From positions 1-20,836 of the forward strand of contig JAFGND010000080.1 in NCBI GenBank assembly GCA_016927185.1: a stretch of 20,836 nucleotides of DNA, read 5' to 3'. The stretch comes from Candidatus Coatesiibacteriota bacterium. GTDB lineage: Bacteria; JAFGND01. This document shows, one piece after another, positions 7,484 to 14,856 of the stretch. Position numbers and translations under genes: made by a program. How positions within the stretch are numbered: the stretch's first letter is position 1; each line of letters opens with the position of its first letter. The notes under the pieces are model-generated. The model did no database searches, was not told where the DNA came from, and saw only the letters and a list, made by a program, of their open reading frames with translations.

Positions 7484-7561
7484 AAAGTTAGATAATAAAG
7501 AAGGTTCTGTAAGTTGTTGAAAAAAAATATTTTTACAGATTTACTGATAAATTCTAACTTT
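7484..7561. repeat. nested inverted repeats upstream of pilM
   Basis: Two inverted repeats share one centre. The outer pair is AAAGTTAGA (7484-7492) with TCTAACTTT (7553-7561), 9 of 9. The inner pair is TCTGTAA (7506-7512) with TTACAGA (7533-7539), 7 of 7. The region is in the 274-base gap between tsaD and pilM. It could be an RNA hairpin in a leader, a weak terminator for tsaD, or a protein-binding site. There is no T tract directly after the outer arm. Confidence 0.4.
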
Positions 7562-7608
7562 TATAGGTATTTACCTTGGAATCTTGACTGAGCTTTAATA
7601 TTTTTAGC

Positions 7609-7634
7609 TTGACAAAGAATTCCTCATATTTAAT
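7609..7634 (+). promoter_or_regulatory. possible promoter of the pil operon
   Basis: TTGACA at 7609-7614 is a perfect -35 hexamer. The best -10 is TTTAAT at 7629-7634, but the spacer is only 14 bases, shorter than normal, so the assignment is tentative. It lies about 45 bases before the pilM ATG, which has a strong SD (AAGGAGAGGGG, 7667-7677). Confidence 0.35.
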
Positions 7635-7678
7635 CTTGAACCTAACATTGTTATCTTATTAGAGGCAAGGAGAGGGGC

Positions 7679-8719
7679 ATGTTTTTTAAATCAAAGAAAC
7701 AACAGGTGATTGGCCTTGATATCGGAAGTGGATTAATCAAGGTTGTTGTATTGGAACATGCTAAGGACAGCATAAGTCTTGTTAACTATAAAATGATCTC
7801 ATTATTACCTGATGCAATAGTTGATGGGGAAATAATGGATAGACTCGCTGTTGTTGATACCATAAGGGATCTGATTCAGCAATCTAGCATCAAGACTAAA
7901 GATGTTGTCACAGCTGTAAGTGGTAGAGCGGTAATTATAAAACGCATCAAAGTTGACAAATGTACTCCTGAAGAACTGGCTGAATCAATAAGATTCGAGG
8001 CAGAGAGTTATGTCCCGTATCAAATTGATGAAGTCAATGTTGACTTCCAGATACTAGATGATACTGAAGAAGGGGCACAGATGGATGTCCTTCTGGTTGC
8101 TGCAAAAAAAGACCATGTAAACAATTATACTTCACTTATCAAGGAAGCAGGTCTTAATCCGAGAAGAGTGGATGTTGATTCATTTGCTATCCAGAATGCT
8201 TATGAACATAATTATTCAATAGATCTTGATAAGACTATTGCATTCCTTAATATAGGCTCGTCAGTAACCAATGTCAATATAATGCGCGGGGGCTTCCCTT
8301 ATTTCACTAGAGATGTTACATTCGCAGGTAATACAATAATAAGTGCTTTGCAAAAGAATATAGGTTTATCATATGATGATGCTTCTGCAATATTGAAAGG
8401 TGAAGAGAAACCAGGTATTGATAATGAAGCAGTGGAATCAGTTGTTTCAACAATAGCCAAGGACTTGGCTCTGGAAATAAACAGATCATTTGCTGCTCTA
8501 AAATCAGTGGGGGCAGACATAAGTAAAATTGATCTGTTGATTCTTAGCGGAGGATGTGCAAAATCACCAGGGCTTAAATCATATTTCGAGAACAATCTTA
8601 ATGTCCAGGTAGAAGTACTTAATCCTATAAAAAGAGTTAATATTTCCAGTAAACCTGATATTGCTGAAGATGCCCATATTTATACACTGGCTCTGGGTTT
8701 AGCTTTAGTTGCGCCATAA
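7679..8719 (+). CDS. pilM: type IV pilus assembly protein PilM
   Basis: PilM is a cytoplasmic actin/FtsA-like ATPase-fold protein that binds the N-terminal tail of PilN and links the pilus alignment complex to the cytoplasmic motor. The 346-residue product shows the actin-fold elements: VIGLDIGSGLIKVV (phosphate 1), a conserved RFEAESYVPYQIDEVNVDFQ segment typical of PilM (about 101-121), VDVDSFAIQNAYE, FLNIGSSVTNVNIMRGG (phosphate 2), and LLILSGGCAKSPGLKSYFE (adenosine motif). The SD is excellent. It opens the pilM-pilN-(two lipoproteins)-pilO-pilP-pilQ cluster, with 19 bases to pilN. Confidence 0.96.
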   Translation: MFFKSKKQQVIGLDIGSGLIKVVVLEHAKDSISLVNYKMISLLPDAIVDGEIMDRLAVVDTIRDLIQQSSIKTKDVVTAVSGRAVIIKRIKVDKCTPEELAESIRFEAESYVPYQIDEVNVDFQILDDTEEGAQMDVLLVAAKKDHVNNYTSLIKEAGLNPRRVDVDSFAIQNAYEHNYSIDLDKTIAFLNIGSSVTNVNIMRGGFPYFTRDVTFAGNTIISALQKNIGLSYDDASAILKGEEKPGIDNEAVESVVSTIAKDLALEINRSFAALKSVGADISKIDLLILSGGCAKSPGLKSYFENNLNVQVEVLNPIKRVNISSKPDIAEDAHIYTLALGLALVAP

Positions 8720-8738
8720 GGGAAAGGTGTGATGGATT

Positions 8739-9359
8739 ATGATAAAGATTAACTTACTTAAAGAAGAAGCAGGAAAAGAGAAAGGGCAGAAAAAAGGTAT
8801 AACTTCTGCTCCAAAGAAAGGTGCTGAAGCCGCTCCAATAGGAGGACCTGCTCCAGCAGGAATGGGTATCTTGCCTGTAATAGTTATGCTTATTCTCCTG
8901 TTTATTTCAATACTGGGATGTCTTGGTATGTTTATGATGCAGACTTTGAAAATCAAGAATCTCAAGAAGACAGTGGTTTTGAAACAACAGGAATTTGAAG
9001 ATAAAAGCAAGAAACAGCAAGCATTGAAAGCTTTGAATGAACGAAAAGAGAGAATTAATCAACGCATAAATGCTATACAGCAGCTTAATCAGGACAGATA
9101 TCGTTCAGTTTCCATATTGCAGGAGATAAATACTTGCTTACCTCAGCAGATATGGCTTACTCAATTGAAGCAATCAGGAAAGAGTACTATTGAATTCAAG
9201 GGAGTATCCATAACTAATTTAACTATACCTGACTTCATGGCAAGACTTGAAACTTCACTCATGTTCAGTAATGTGCAGCTAATAGAATCAAAACGAACAG
9301 ATGTTGAAGGTAAAAGTGTAAGAGAATTTACTATTCAATCTACGGTTGATCAATTCTAG
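8739..9359 (+). CDS. pilN: type IV pilus assembly protein PilN
   Basis: The 206-residue product starts with MIKINLL, the PilM-binding 'INLL' tail that defines PilN. A Lys/Ala/Pro/Gly-rich segment (about 10-42) follows that is longer than usual between this tail and the membrane, then one transmembrane helix (about 44-68), a coiled-coil region (about 70-115) and a ferredoxin-like periplasmic domain. That domain has the typical LQEINTCLPQQIWLTQLKQ segment and a TIPDFMARLETS helix. It pairs with PilO in the inner membrane. The ATG at 8739 is preceded by AAAGGTG. The extended Lys-rich linker is the only unusual feature. Confidence 0.93.
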   Translation: MIKINLLKEEAGKEKGQKKGITSAPKKGAEAAPIGGPAPAGMGILPVIVMLILLFISILGCLGMFMMQTLKIKNLKKTVVLKQQEFEDKSKKQQALKALNERKERINQRINAIQQLNQDRYRSVSILQEINTCLPQQIWLTQLKQSGKSTIEFKGVSITNLTIPDFMARLETSLMFSNVQLIESKRTDVEGKSVREFTIQSTVDQF

Positions 9360-9370
9360 GGGGGATTGAA

Positions 9371-9823
9371 ATGAAAAAGCTACTTATAATAACCCTGATA
9401 ATGATATTCTTGATGCTTCTTTCCTGCGACAATCCTTTCGAGGATTCAAGATCAGGAAATTATGCCAAGATAATAGGAAGGGTTTTTGAGGATAGTCTGA
9501 ATACAATACCAGCCAGGAACGTTCAGATTACGATGACTGGTGATGTTTCTGGAGAAGCACCTTATCATGGCGGAGATATAACAGTTTTTTCCCAGAAAGA
9601 TGGAAGTTATGCTATAGAAGCTTTCCTTGGATCATATGTTGATACATTGGGAAGATTTCACACAGTTTATTATGCTGATGTTTTAGTAACTTTTAATAAA
9701 CAAAGAGCGGATTCAACCCAGATGGATTCCTGGGTATATAATTCATATTTTGGAGGCATTAGAATTTCTCCTAATAAGACAATATCTTTACATGATGTTA
9801 ATCTAGAGCAAATGACAAAATAA
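9371..9823 (+). CDS. lipoprotein with carboxypeptidase-regulatory-like fold, inserted in pilus operon (paralogue 1)
   Basis: The 150-residue protein has a lipoprotein signal peptide ending in LMLLSC, with Cys19 as the predicted lipidated residue, followed by DNPFED. The mature part begins AKIIGRVFEDSLNTIPARNVQITMTGD and continues through QKDGSYAIEAFLGSY, the 'G.V.....P..V......G.Y.......G.Y' pattern of CarboxypepD_reg-like Ig-type domains. It is clearly paralogous to the next gene. The SD is GGGGG at 9359-9364, only 6 bases before its ATG, and it lies 11 bases after pilN, so it is in the same transcript. I know of no standard pilus component with this architecture at this place. A role in the periplasm or at the outer membrane with the pilus complex is inferred from position only. 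Asp follows the lipid Cys, which in enterobacteria would favour inner-membrane retention; that rule may not apply here. Confidence 0.85.
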   Translation: MKKLLIITLIMIFLMLLSCDNPFEDSRSGNYAKIIGRVFEDSLNTIPARNVQITMTGDVSGEAPYHGGDITVFSQKDGSYAIEAFLGSYVDTLGRFHTVYYADVLVTFNKQRADSTQMDSWVYNSYFGGIRISPNKTISLHDVNLEQMTK

Positions 9824-9839
9824 AGAAGGGCGGATAGAT

Positions 9840-10322
9840 ATGAAAAAGAATGGTGTTTGGATAATTTCTGCGCTTCTTCTTGCAATAGCAATAAGTATCT
9901 ATTTAGGAAGCTGTGAAAATCCATTAGAGCAAGATGATGACAATGATACAGCCATCATAACCGGTAGAGTTTTTACCGATGAGTTCATGGATACTCCTGT
10001 CGGCGTAAACCAAGTAAGAGCTCAGGTTACAGGAGATCCGACATCTGATGTTCCATATCAGGGAACACTTGTTTATGATTATACTGATGCAAATGGTGTT
10101 TATGAAATTCATATTCCACTTGGATCATATAATAATGCGACAAGTACTGGTACAGGTGAATACTATGAATATAAAGCCAGATATGTTGCAGGAGTAATTT
10201 TGACTTTGATTTATAGTAAATACAAATGGGAGAAATCCGGTATAACTGTATCCCGTGGTCGCAAATATTATATGTGGGACGTTTCTCTGGACAAATTCGC
10301 TAATACAAGTGGAGGAGAATAA
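9840..10322 (+). CDS. lipoprotein with carboxypeptidase-regulatory-like fold, inserted in pilus operon (paralogue 2)
   Basis: The 160-residue product has a signal peptide with lipobox YLGSC (Cys25), then ENPLEQDDDND. The mature domain AIITGRVFTDEFMDTPVGVNQVRAQVTGD, DANGVYEIHIPLGSY and the C-terminal 'W.VSLDKF' match the preceding lipoprotein segment by segment, including the post-Cys motif C[DE]NP[FL]E. The two arose by tandem duplication and have since diverged considerably. The start has SD GAAGGGCGG at 9824-9832. The gene lies 16 bases after paralogue 1 and about 50 before pilO, all on the same strand with no terminator between. A pilus-associated or envelope role is inference; the fold assignment is by pattern only. 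Confidence 0.85.
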   Translation: MKKNGVWIISALLLAIAISIYLGSCENPLEQDDDNDTAIITGRVFTDEFMDTPVGVNQVRAQVTGDPTSDVPYQGTLVYDYTDANGVYEIHIPLGSYNNATSTGTGEYYEYKARYVAGVILTLIYSKYKWEKSGITVSRGRKYYMWDVSLDKFANTSGGE

Positions 10323-10333
10323 AGAGAGGGTTT

Positions 10334-10387
10334 ATGAAGATATATAATTCTATATGCAGGAAAGGAGGGGTTGAGCATGGCGATTGA
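10334..10387 (+). CDS. possible 17-codon leader ORF overlapping the pilO start
   Basis: ATG 10334 follows an SD-like GAGAGGG (10324-10330) and encodes MKIYNSICRKGGVEHGD, ending at TGA 10385-10387. It reads through the pilO SD and 11 bases into pilO in another frame. This could couple pilO translation to that of the upstream lipoproteins, or it could be chance. The evidence is only the SD, the start codon and the overlap. Confidence 0.25.
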   Translation: MKIYNSICRKGGVEHGD

Positions 10388-10955
10388 TTTTCGAGATCCT
10401 CAATTGCAGAAAGCTCTTATAATCCTGCTATTGGTTCTTGGTGTTATTGGGTTCTATGGATTTACGGATTATTTACCGATATGCTATCCTGTAACCAAAA
10501 AAGAGATAGCCAAAATAGATAAAGAGATCCAGGATATTCAAACTAAAATCAATAGTATTGGATTAGAAGCTGGTGAAGTGGAAAGACTTCGTGAGGAACT
10601 TCAAGTTTTATCAAAGGAACTTGAAAAGGCAAAAGCAATGCTTCCTCAGGAAGTTGAAATGATAAAATTTATGGAAACCTTGACACGCAGTGCTCGTCAA
10701 ACAGGTTTGGAACTGACTTTAATCCATCCTGATCCTCCTCAGAAGAGAGGTATTTATACTGCTATTCCAATATCTGTAATTGGTACTGGTGGTTATCATC
10801 AGCTAGGAATGTTCATGAATAGCCTTTCAAATCAGACTCGTATTATAGCTGTGAAAGATATTGAAGTGAGTAAATCGAAAGATCCTAATTCACAAGCTAC
10901 TATTGAAGCAAAGATGATAATCGAGACATATATGATGGAAGGTGGTGCCGAATGA
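10377..10955 (+). CDS. pilO: type IV pilus assembly protein PilO
   Basis: PilO is the inner-membrane partner of PilN. The product (192 residues) has a short cytoplasmic tail (MAIDFRDPQLQK), one transmembrane helix (about 12-32), a coiled coil (about 45-90, KEIQDIQTKINSIGLEAGEVERL...LEKAKAMLP) and a ferredoxin-like domain with FMETLTRSARQTGLELTLIHP and the conserved GGYHQLGMFMNSLSNQTRII. I chose ATG 10377 because the AAAGGAGGGG SD at 10361-10370 is properly spaced for it. The TTG at 10371 abuts that SD. The last bases overlap the pilP start (ATGA, 10952-10955), so translation is coupled. Confidence 0.93.
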   Translation: MAIDFRDPQLQKALIILLLVLGVIGFYGFTDYLPICYPVTKKEIAKIDKEIQDIQTKINSIGLEAGEVERLREELQVLSKELEKAKAMLPQEVEMIKFMETLTRSARQTGLELTLIHPDPPQKRGIYTAIPISVIGTGGYHQLGMFMNSLSNQTRIIAVKDIEVSKSKDPNSQATIEAKMIIETYMMEGGAE

Positions 10956-11485
10956 AAAGGCTGATTACTTCCTTTATATTTCTGCTGCTTCTTTTTTCAT
11001 TCTCTGGTTGCGGAAAGAGAAAGAAGCCAAAAGAGGTAGCCAAGAAAGATGAGACTCAACAAGTTGTTGCAAAAGTTCCGCAGCAAGGAACTCCTGAACA
11101 ACAGCAGCAGAAAAGCATGCTTGATACAGGTGTAAAGAGAATATATAAAGCCGGCGGGATAAATGGTGAAGGAGCCATGAGAGATCCATTTGCTTCACTG
11201 CTGCAGAAAAGCGGTGTTACAAAAGAGGGTGAAATCAACCTTGAAGGCATGAGGTTGGTTGGTGTTATTGGTGGAACTCACGGCAAGAAGGCTTTATTAC
11301 AGGATGTTGAAGGCAATGGTTATATAGTACGTGCTGGTGACAAGATAGGTGGAGGAAATGTTAGCAACATTTCGGATAATGAAATAATTATTGAACAAGA
11401 AGAACTTGGAATCAAATACCAGGTATCCTTGAAATTAGAAAAAAAGGGTAAGGAGGATAAAAGCTATGGAAAAAGCAATAAGTAG
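10952..11485 (+). CDS. pilP: type IV pilus assembly lipoprotein PilP
   Basis: The 177-residue product is a lipoprotein (lipobox FSGC, Cys20) with a Lys/Gln-rich linker (about 25-60) and a PilP domain. The domain has the characteristic MRDPFASLL segment, LEGMRLVGVIGGTHGKKALLQD, and the small beta-sandwich end GNGYIVRAGDKIGGGNVSNISDNEIIIEQEELG. PilP links the PilN/PilO platform to the secretin PilQ. It starts inside the pilO stop (ATGA), and its last 20 bases overlap the pilQ start, so pilO-P-Q are translationally linked. Confidence 0.94.
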   Translation: MKRLITSFIFLLLLFSFSGCGKRKKPKEVAKKDETQQVVAKVPQQGTPEQQQQKSMLDTGVKRIYKAGGINGEGAMRDPFASLLQKSGVTKEGEINLEGMRLVGVIGGTHGKKALLQDVEGNGYIVRAGDKIGGGNVSNISDNEIIIEQEELGIKYQVSLKLEKKGKEDKSYGKSNK

Positions 11486-13172
11486 ATTGTTCATAGCTGG
11501 AGCATTAATTCTTTTGCTAATATCAAGTCAGATTTATGCTGCAACTATAACAGATATATTCATACACCCGCAAGGTGGTGCGATAAAGAAAATTCCAGGT
11601 AGAGTTGAGAAAGTAAGGATACTTGGGGGAAAAACTGTTATTGAGGTTTTAACAGATTCTCCTTGTTCGGCACAATACTCATTAGCTGCCAATGGTATTA
11701 TCCTTACCATACCAAATTCTACCCATAATTTGTCTGCATATCAATATATGGGAGTAAACAGAGGTGGAGTTAAAACCATAATTGCGAAGCAGATTGCCCC
11801 GACAACTGTTCAGATAGCATTCAATCTTGAATACGCTCCCTCAGGTTTCAATATGAATCAAGGGAATGACAAGATTATTCTTTCTTTTGACAACAAGGAA
11901 AGCATGGCATATAGTGTCTGGAATGCAATCACATATAACCAGGGGGCAAACTTCAATGCTTCAAAGGAATGGTCAAGAACACCATTTTTCAGGGGCGGAA
12001 GCGGAAGAAGAATAAGTCTTGATCTTCAGAGTGCTGAACTCAGGGCAGTTTTGCGTCTGATAGCAGATTATAGCGGTTATAATATAATCAGCGGTGAAGA
12101 TGTAAAAGGAACAGTCACAATAAAAGTCAAGAATGTTTCCTGGAAAAATGCACTTGTAAATATATTGAAAGCAAATGGTTATGCTGCAAAATACGATCAT
12201 GGCATAATAAGGGTTGGAAAAATCAATGATCTGTATCAGGAAGACATTACTGAAGTAAAGAATGAGAGAGACAGAGACGAGCTTATTGATCTTGAGACAA
12301 AAGTGTATTATGTCAATTTTGCAAATGCTGCTGAGCTGAAATCAACAATCACAAAACTTCTTTCAAAGCGCGGTCAGATAGAAATAGATGAGCGTACAAA
12401 CAGCGTGGTTGTTACTGACATACCAAAAGTTCTTGGTAATGTAAATAATATAGTCAAGCAGCTCGATAGCAGAACTCCACAGGTAATGATTGAAGCCAAG
12501 CTAGTTGAAGTTGATTACAGGGCTTCAAAAGAATTTGGAGTAAACTGGAGAGCAGGTAATGCAGAAGATTACACTGTTGATACTCATATGCAAGGTAATG
12601 TTAACCTTGGTGTCGGGAATCCAACTGGGTCAATCCAGTTTGGAACACTGATAAACGGTTTCAATCTTGATGCTACACTCAGTTTCCTTCAGGAAACCAA
12701 TAAGGCAAGAATTCTGTCAGAACCAAGAATTGCAATTGTGAATAATCGCGAAGGAACAGTGATTTCAGGTAAAAAGATACCTTTATCATTAAAAGACGAA
12801 AGTGGAAATACTGTAACCAAGCTTATGGATGTTGGTGTAAAACTGACAGTCAAGCCTCACATCAATTCAGATAACAAGATAACTCTTGATCTTAATCCAG
12901 AAGTAAGTGATCTGTCAGGTGAAGCTACTGTATCAGGAGATATCATAATCCTGACAAGCCAGGCAACAACCCGTCTCATTATCAATGACGGTGAAACAGC
13001 AGTTATTGGTGGAATTATGCGTAGCAAGAAAAGCCAATTGACACGTGCAATTCCAATTCTTTCAAAAATTCCGTTGCTGGGTAAATTATTTGAATACAAG
13101 GCTGACACAGTTGATAGAACGGAACTCCTGATTTTTGTGACACCTCACATTATAAAATCCGGAGATATTTAA
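11466..13172 (+). CDS. pilQ: type IV pilus secretin PilQ
   Basis: PilQ forms the outer-membrane ring through which the pilus passes. The 568-residue protein has a signal peptide (about 1-25), an AMIN-type domain (about 27-145) and a secretin/TonB short N-terminal domain (about 181-255, ISLDLQSAELRAVLRLIADYSG). An N1-type domain follows (about 275-350, VYYVNFANAAELKSTI...IDERTNSVVVTD...QLD), then the secretin core to the C terminus. The core shows ILSEPRIAIVNNREG, VGVKLTVKPHI, GETAVIGGIMR and the gate/C-terminal IPILSKIPLLGKLFEYK...TELLIFVTPHII. Only one AMIN domain is visible, fewer than in some PilQ proteins. The SD AAGGAGGA lies 8 bases before the ATG. A strong terminator follows. Confidence 0.97.
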   Translation: MEKAISRLFIAGALILLLISSQIYAATITDIFIHPQGGAIKKIPGRVEKVRILGGKTVIEVLTDSPCSAQYSLAANGIILTIPNSTHNLSAYQYMGVNRGGVKTIIAKQIAPTTVQIAFNLEYAPSGFNMNQGNDKIILSFDNKESMAYSVWNAITYNQGANFNASKEWSRTPFFRGGSGRRISLDLQSAELRAVLRLIADYSGYNIISGEDVKGTVTIKVKNVSWKNALVNILKANGYAAKYDHGIIRVGKINDLYQEDITEVKNERDRDELIDLETKVYYVNFANAAELKSTITKLLSKRGQIEIDERTNSVVVTDIPKVLGNVNNIVKQLDSRTPQVMIEAKLVEVDYRASKEFGVNWRAGNAEDYTVDTHMQGNVNLGVGNPTGSIQFGTLINGFNLDATLSFLQETNKARILSEPRIAIVNNREGTVISGKKIPLSLKDESGNTVTKLMDVGVKLTVKPHINSDNKITLDLNPEVSDLSGEATVSGDIIILTSQATTRLIINDGETAVIGGIMRSKKSQLTRAIPILSKIPLLGKLFEYKADTVDRTELLIFVTPHIIKSGDI

Positions 13173-13200
13173 TATAGAACCTTTCATAGTACCTCAACAG

Positions 13201-13239
13201 AAAGGGGAGTTAAACACTCTCCTTTTTGTTTTTTCTTTC
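13201..13239 (+). terminator. rho-independent terminator closing the pil operon
   Basis: AAAGGGGAGT (13201-13210), loop TAAAC, ACTCTCCTTT (13216-13225) makes a 10-bp stem with one G-T pair, followed by TTGTTTTTTCTTT. It begins 29 bases after the pilQ stop and ends a few bases before the next gene's ATG. Confidence 0.88.
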
Positions 13240-13244
13240 AGGAC

Positions 13245-13961
13245 ATGGAATTACTTTTAGTTGTTTTTGTTACCCTGATGTTCATTGGGATTGTTTTTAT
13301 GATATTCGCAGTTACAATATTTTTCATAATAAAATCAACTGGGAAATTCCAGAAAAAAACAGCAATGACATTTCAGGAACTGGCACATGAGTTCAAGGGA
13401 AAATACCATGAAGCAGGTCCCAGATTTGGAAGGATAGCTGCATTATTTCAGGGAAGGAAAGCTCTTCATGATTTCAGTAAAAAATACAGAGGTGGTTATT
13501 ATCCTGCATTGAGCTTCCCTGTAAAAGGAGGGGAAGGAATAGTTTTGTTTCAGACAACTGGAACAGAAGAAACCCTTGAGTACTGGACTGACATTGTAAT
13601 AACCCTGGATAAGCCTTTTGGGAAAAACATCTCTGTTTGCAGGGAAGGTTATATTGATAAGTTTACCAAACTTCTAGGTGCACAAGACATACAAGTAGGA
13701 GATTCTGAATTTAACAGAAGATTCATAATAAAAAGTGATGATGAGATATTTGCCTTGAATAAACTTGACATTGCTGCTAGGAAGATAATTAACAGAATAT
13801 CAATGCTTACAAGAGGCTATTCTGAGGTGAGGGTTGGCAGCAATATTTTCATTAGAATAAACGGATTTCTTGATGAAAAGGGAAAAATCAGAGAATACTT
13901 GATACTTGCAATGGATTTATGCAGGCATTTCATAAGAAGCATTGATGAAGCAAACCTGTAA
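13245..13961 (+). CDS. membrane-anchored DUF3137-like protein
   Basis: The 238-residue protein has one N-terminal transmembrane helix (about 3-30) and a soluble domain. The segment VGDSEFNRRFIIKSDDEIFAL (about 155-175) is very like the 'GD.EFDRRFVVKS.D...A' motif of DUF3137 and related single-TM proteins. 'KGGEGIVLFQTTGTEETLEYWTDIVI' before it fits the preceding strands. No enzyme motif is seen. The ATG is only 5 bases after the pil terminator and has a poor SD (AGGAC directly before it), so expression probably depends on read-through or an unseen promoter. Family assignment is by motif only, so it could be merely a look-alike. Confidence 0.6.
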   Translation: MELLLVVFVTLMFIGIVFMIFAVTIFFIIKSTGKFQKKTAMTFQELAHEFKGKYHEAGPRFGRIAALFQGRKALHDFSKKYRGGYYPALSFPVKGGEGIVLFQTTGTEETLEYWTDIVITLDKPFGKNISVCREGYIDKFTKLLGAQDIQVGDSEFNRRFIIKSDDEIFALNKLDIAARKIINRISMLTRGYSEVRVGSNIFIRINGFLDEKGKIREYLILAMDLCRHFIRSIDEANL

Positions 13962-14103
13962 TGAGTTACAGTAAAGTTTTCCTGTCGGATGAGCAATTGC
14001 AGGAGAATTGTTTTTTCATGCATTTAAGGAGGGACTAAAACAATACTTGACGTCCATTGAGCATCTATCAAATTGATGCACTAAACTTTAAAAAAGCAAA
14101 AGA

Positions 14104-14856
14104 ATGATAAAAAAACTACTGGAACCTTATTTCAATTGGATAGGAACTTTTTCTATTTTCTTTTCAAGCACCTTGATAAGGCTATCATCTGCTCCCCACT
14201 ATTTAAAAGAGATATTGGAACAGATATATTTCATGGGTAATAGATCCCTTCCGCTTATAACAGTCACAAGTGCATTTACCGGCATGGTTACGGCAATCCA
14301 GACTTTTTATCAGCTGGAAGATTATACGCCCCAGAAATTCGTGGGAAGTGTTGTAGGAAAGACACTTTTAATAGAACTGGGTCCGGTCCTTACCAGCCTT
14401 CTTATCAGCGGCAGGGTAGGTGCAGCAATTGCAGCAGAACTTGGTACAATGAAAGTCACAGAACAGATAGATGCAATTGAGACACTGGCAATAGATCCTA
14501 TAAAGTATCTTGTTGTACCAAGATTTGTTGCAGGATTGATAGTACTGCCAGCACTTGGATTGTATGCTGACTGGATTGGTGTTTTCAGCGGCTGGTATGT
14601 CTCTGTCTACAGTCTTGGTATAGACTCAACTGAATATATAAAAGGTGTACAGGACTTTTGTACATCTTTCGATCTCTTTTTTGGATTGTTAAAGGCTTTC
14701 ATATTTGGAGGAGTAATAACACTCGTGAGCTGCTTTGAGGGATTCAATACAAGGGGTGGAGCTGAAGGGGTTGGAATTCATACTACAAGAGGAGTTGTAA
14801 TAAGCTCACTTTTCATTCTTCTTCTTGATTTCTTTATTGCTCATACTATTCTTTAA
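14104..14856 (+). CDS. mlaE: MlaE/YrbE-family ABC transporter permease
   Basis: The 250-residue product is a five- or six-helix inner-membrane permease of the MlaFEDB type that moves phospholipids between inner and outer membranes. Family hallmarks are present: LPLITVTSAFTGMVTAIQTFYQL, VVGKTLLIELGPVLTSLLISGRVGAAIAAELGTMKVTEQIDAIETLAIDPIKYLVVPR (about 82-141, the strongest block), and GGAEGVGIHTTRGVV near the C terminus. The partner ATPase (mlaF) and MCE protein (mlaD), usually adjacent downstream, are absent: the next gene is a convergent methyltransferase. It has no good SD. A TTGACG at 14047-14052 might be a -35, without a clear -10. Partners are presumably encoded elsewhere. Confidence 0.93.
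   Translation: MIKKLLEPYFNWIGTFSIFFSSTLIRLSSAPHYLKEILEQIYFMGNRSLPLITVTSAFTGMVTAIQTFYQLEDYTPQKFVGSVVGKTLLIELGPVLTSLLISGRVGAAIAAELGTMKVTEQIDAIETLAIDPIKYLVVPRFVAGLIVLPALGLYADWIGVFSGWYVSVYSLGIDSTEYIKGVQDFCTSFDLFFGLLKAFIFGGVITLVSCFEGFNTRGGAEGVGIHTTRGVVISSLFILLLDFFIAHTIL

Noticed and set aside
10371-10376. TTG as the pilO start
   Set aside because: It directly abuts the AAAGGAGGGG SD; ATG 10377 has correct spacing and gives the usual PilO N terminus.
4047-14052. tRNA, rRNA, riboswitch or phage attachment sites in the gaps between genes
   Set aside because: No cloverleaf, conserved rRNA segment or known riboswitch core was seen on either strand in the intergenic gaps.
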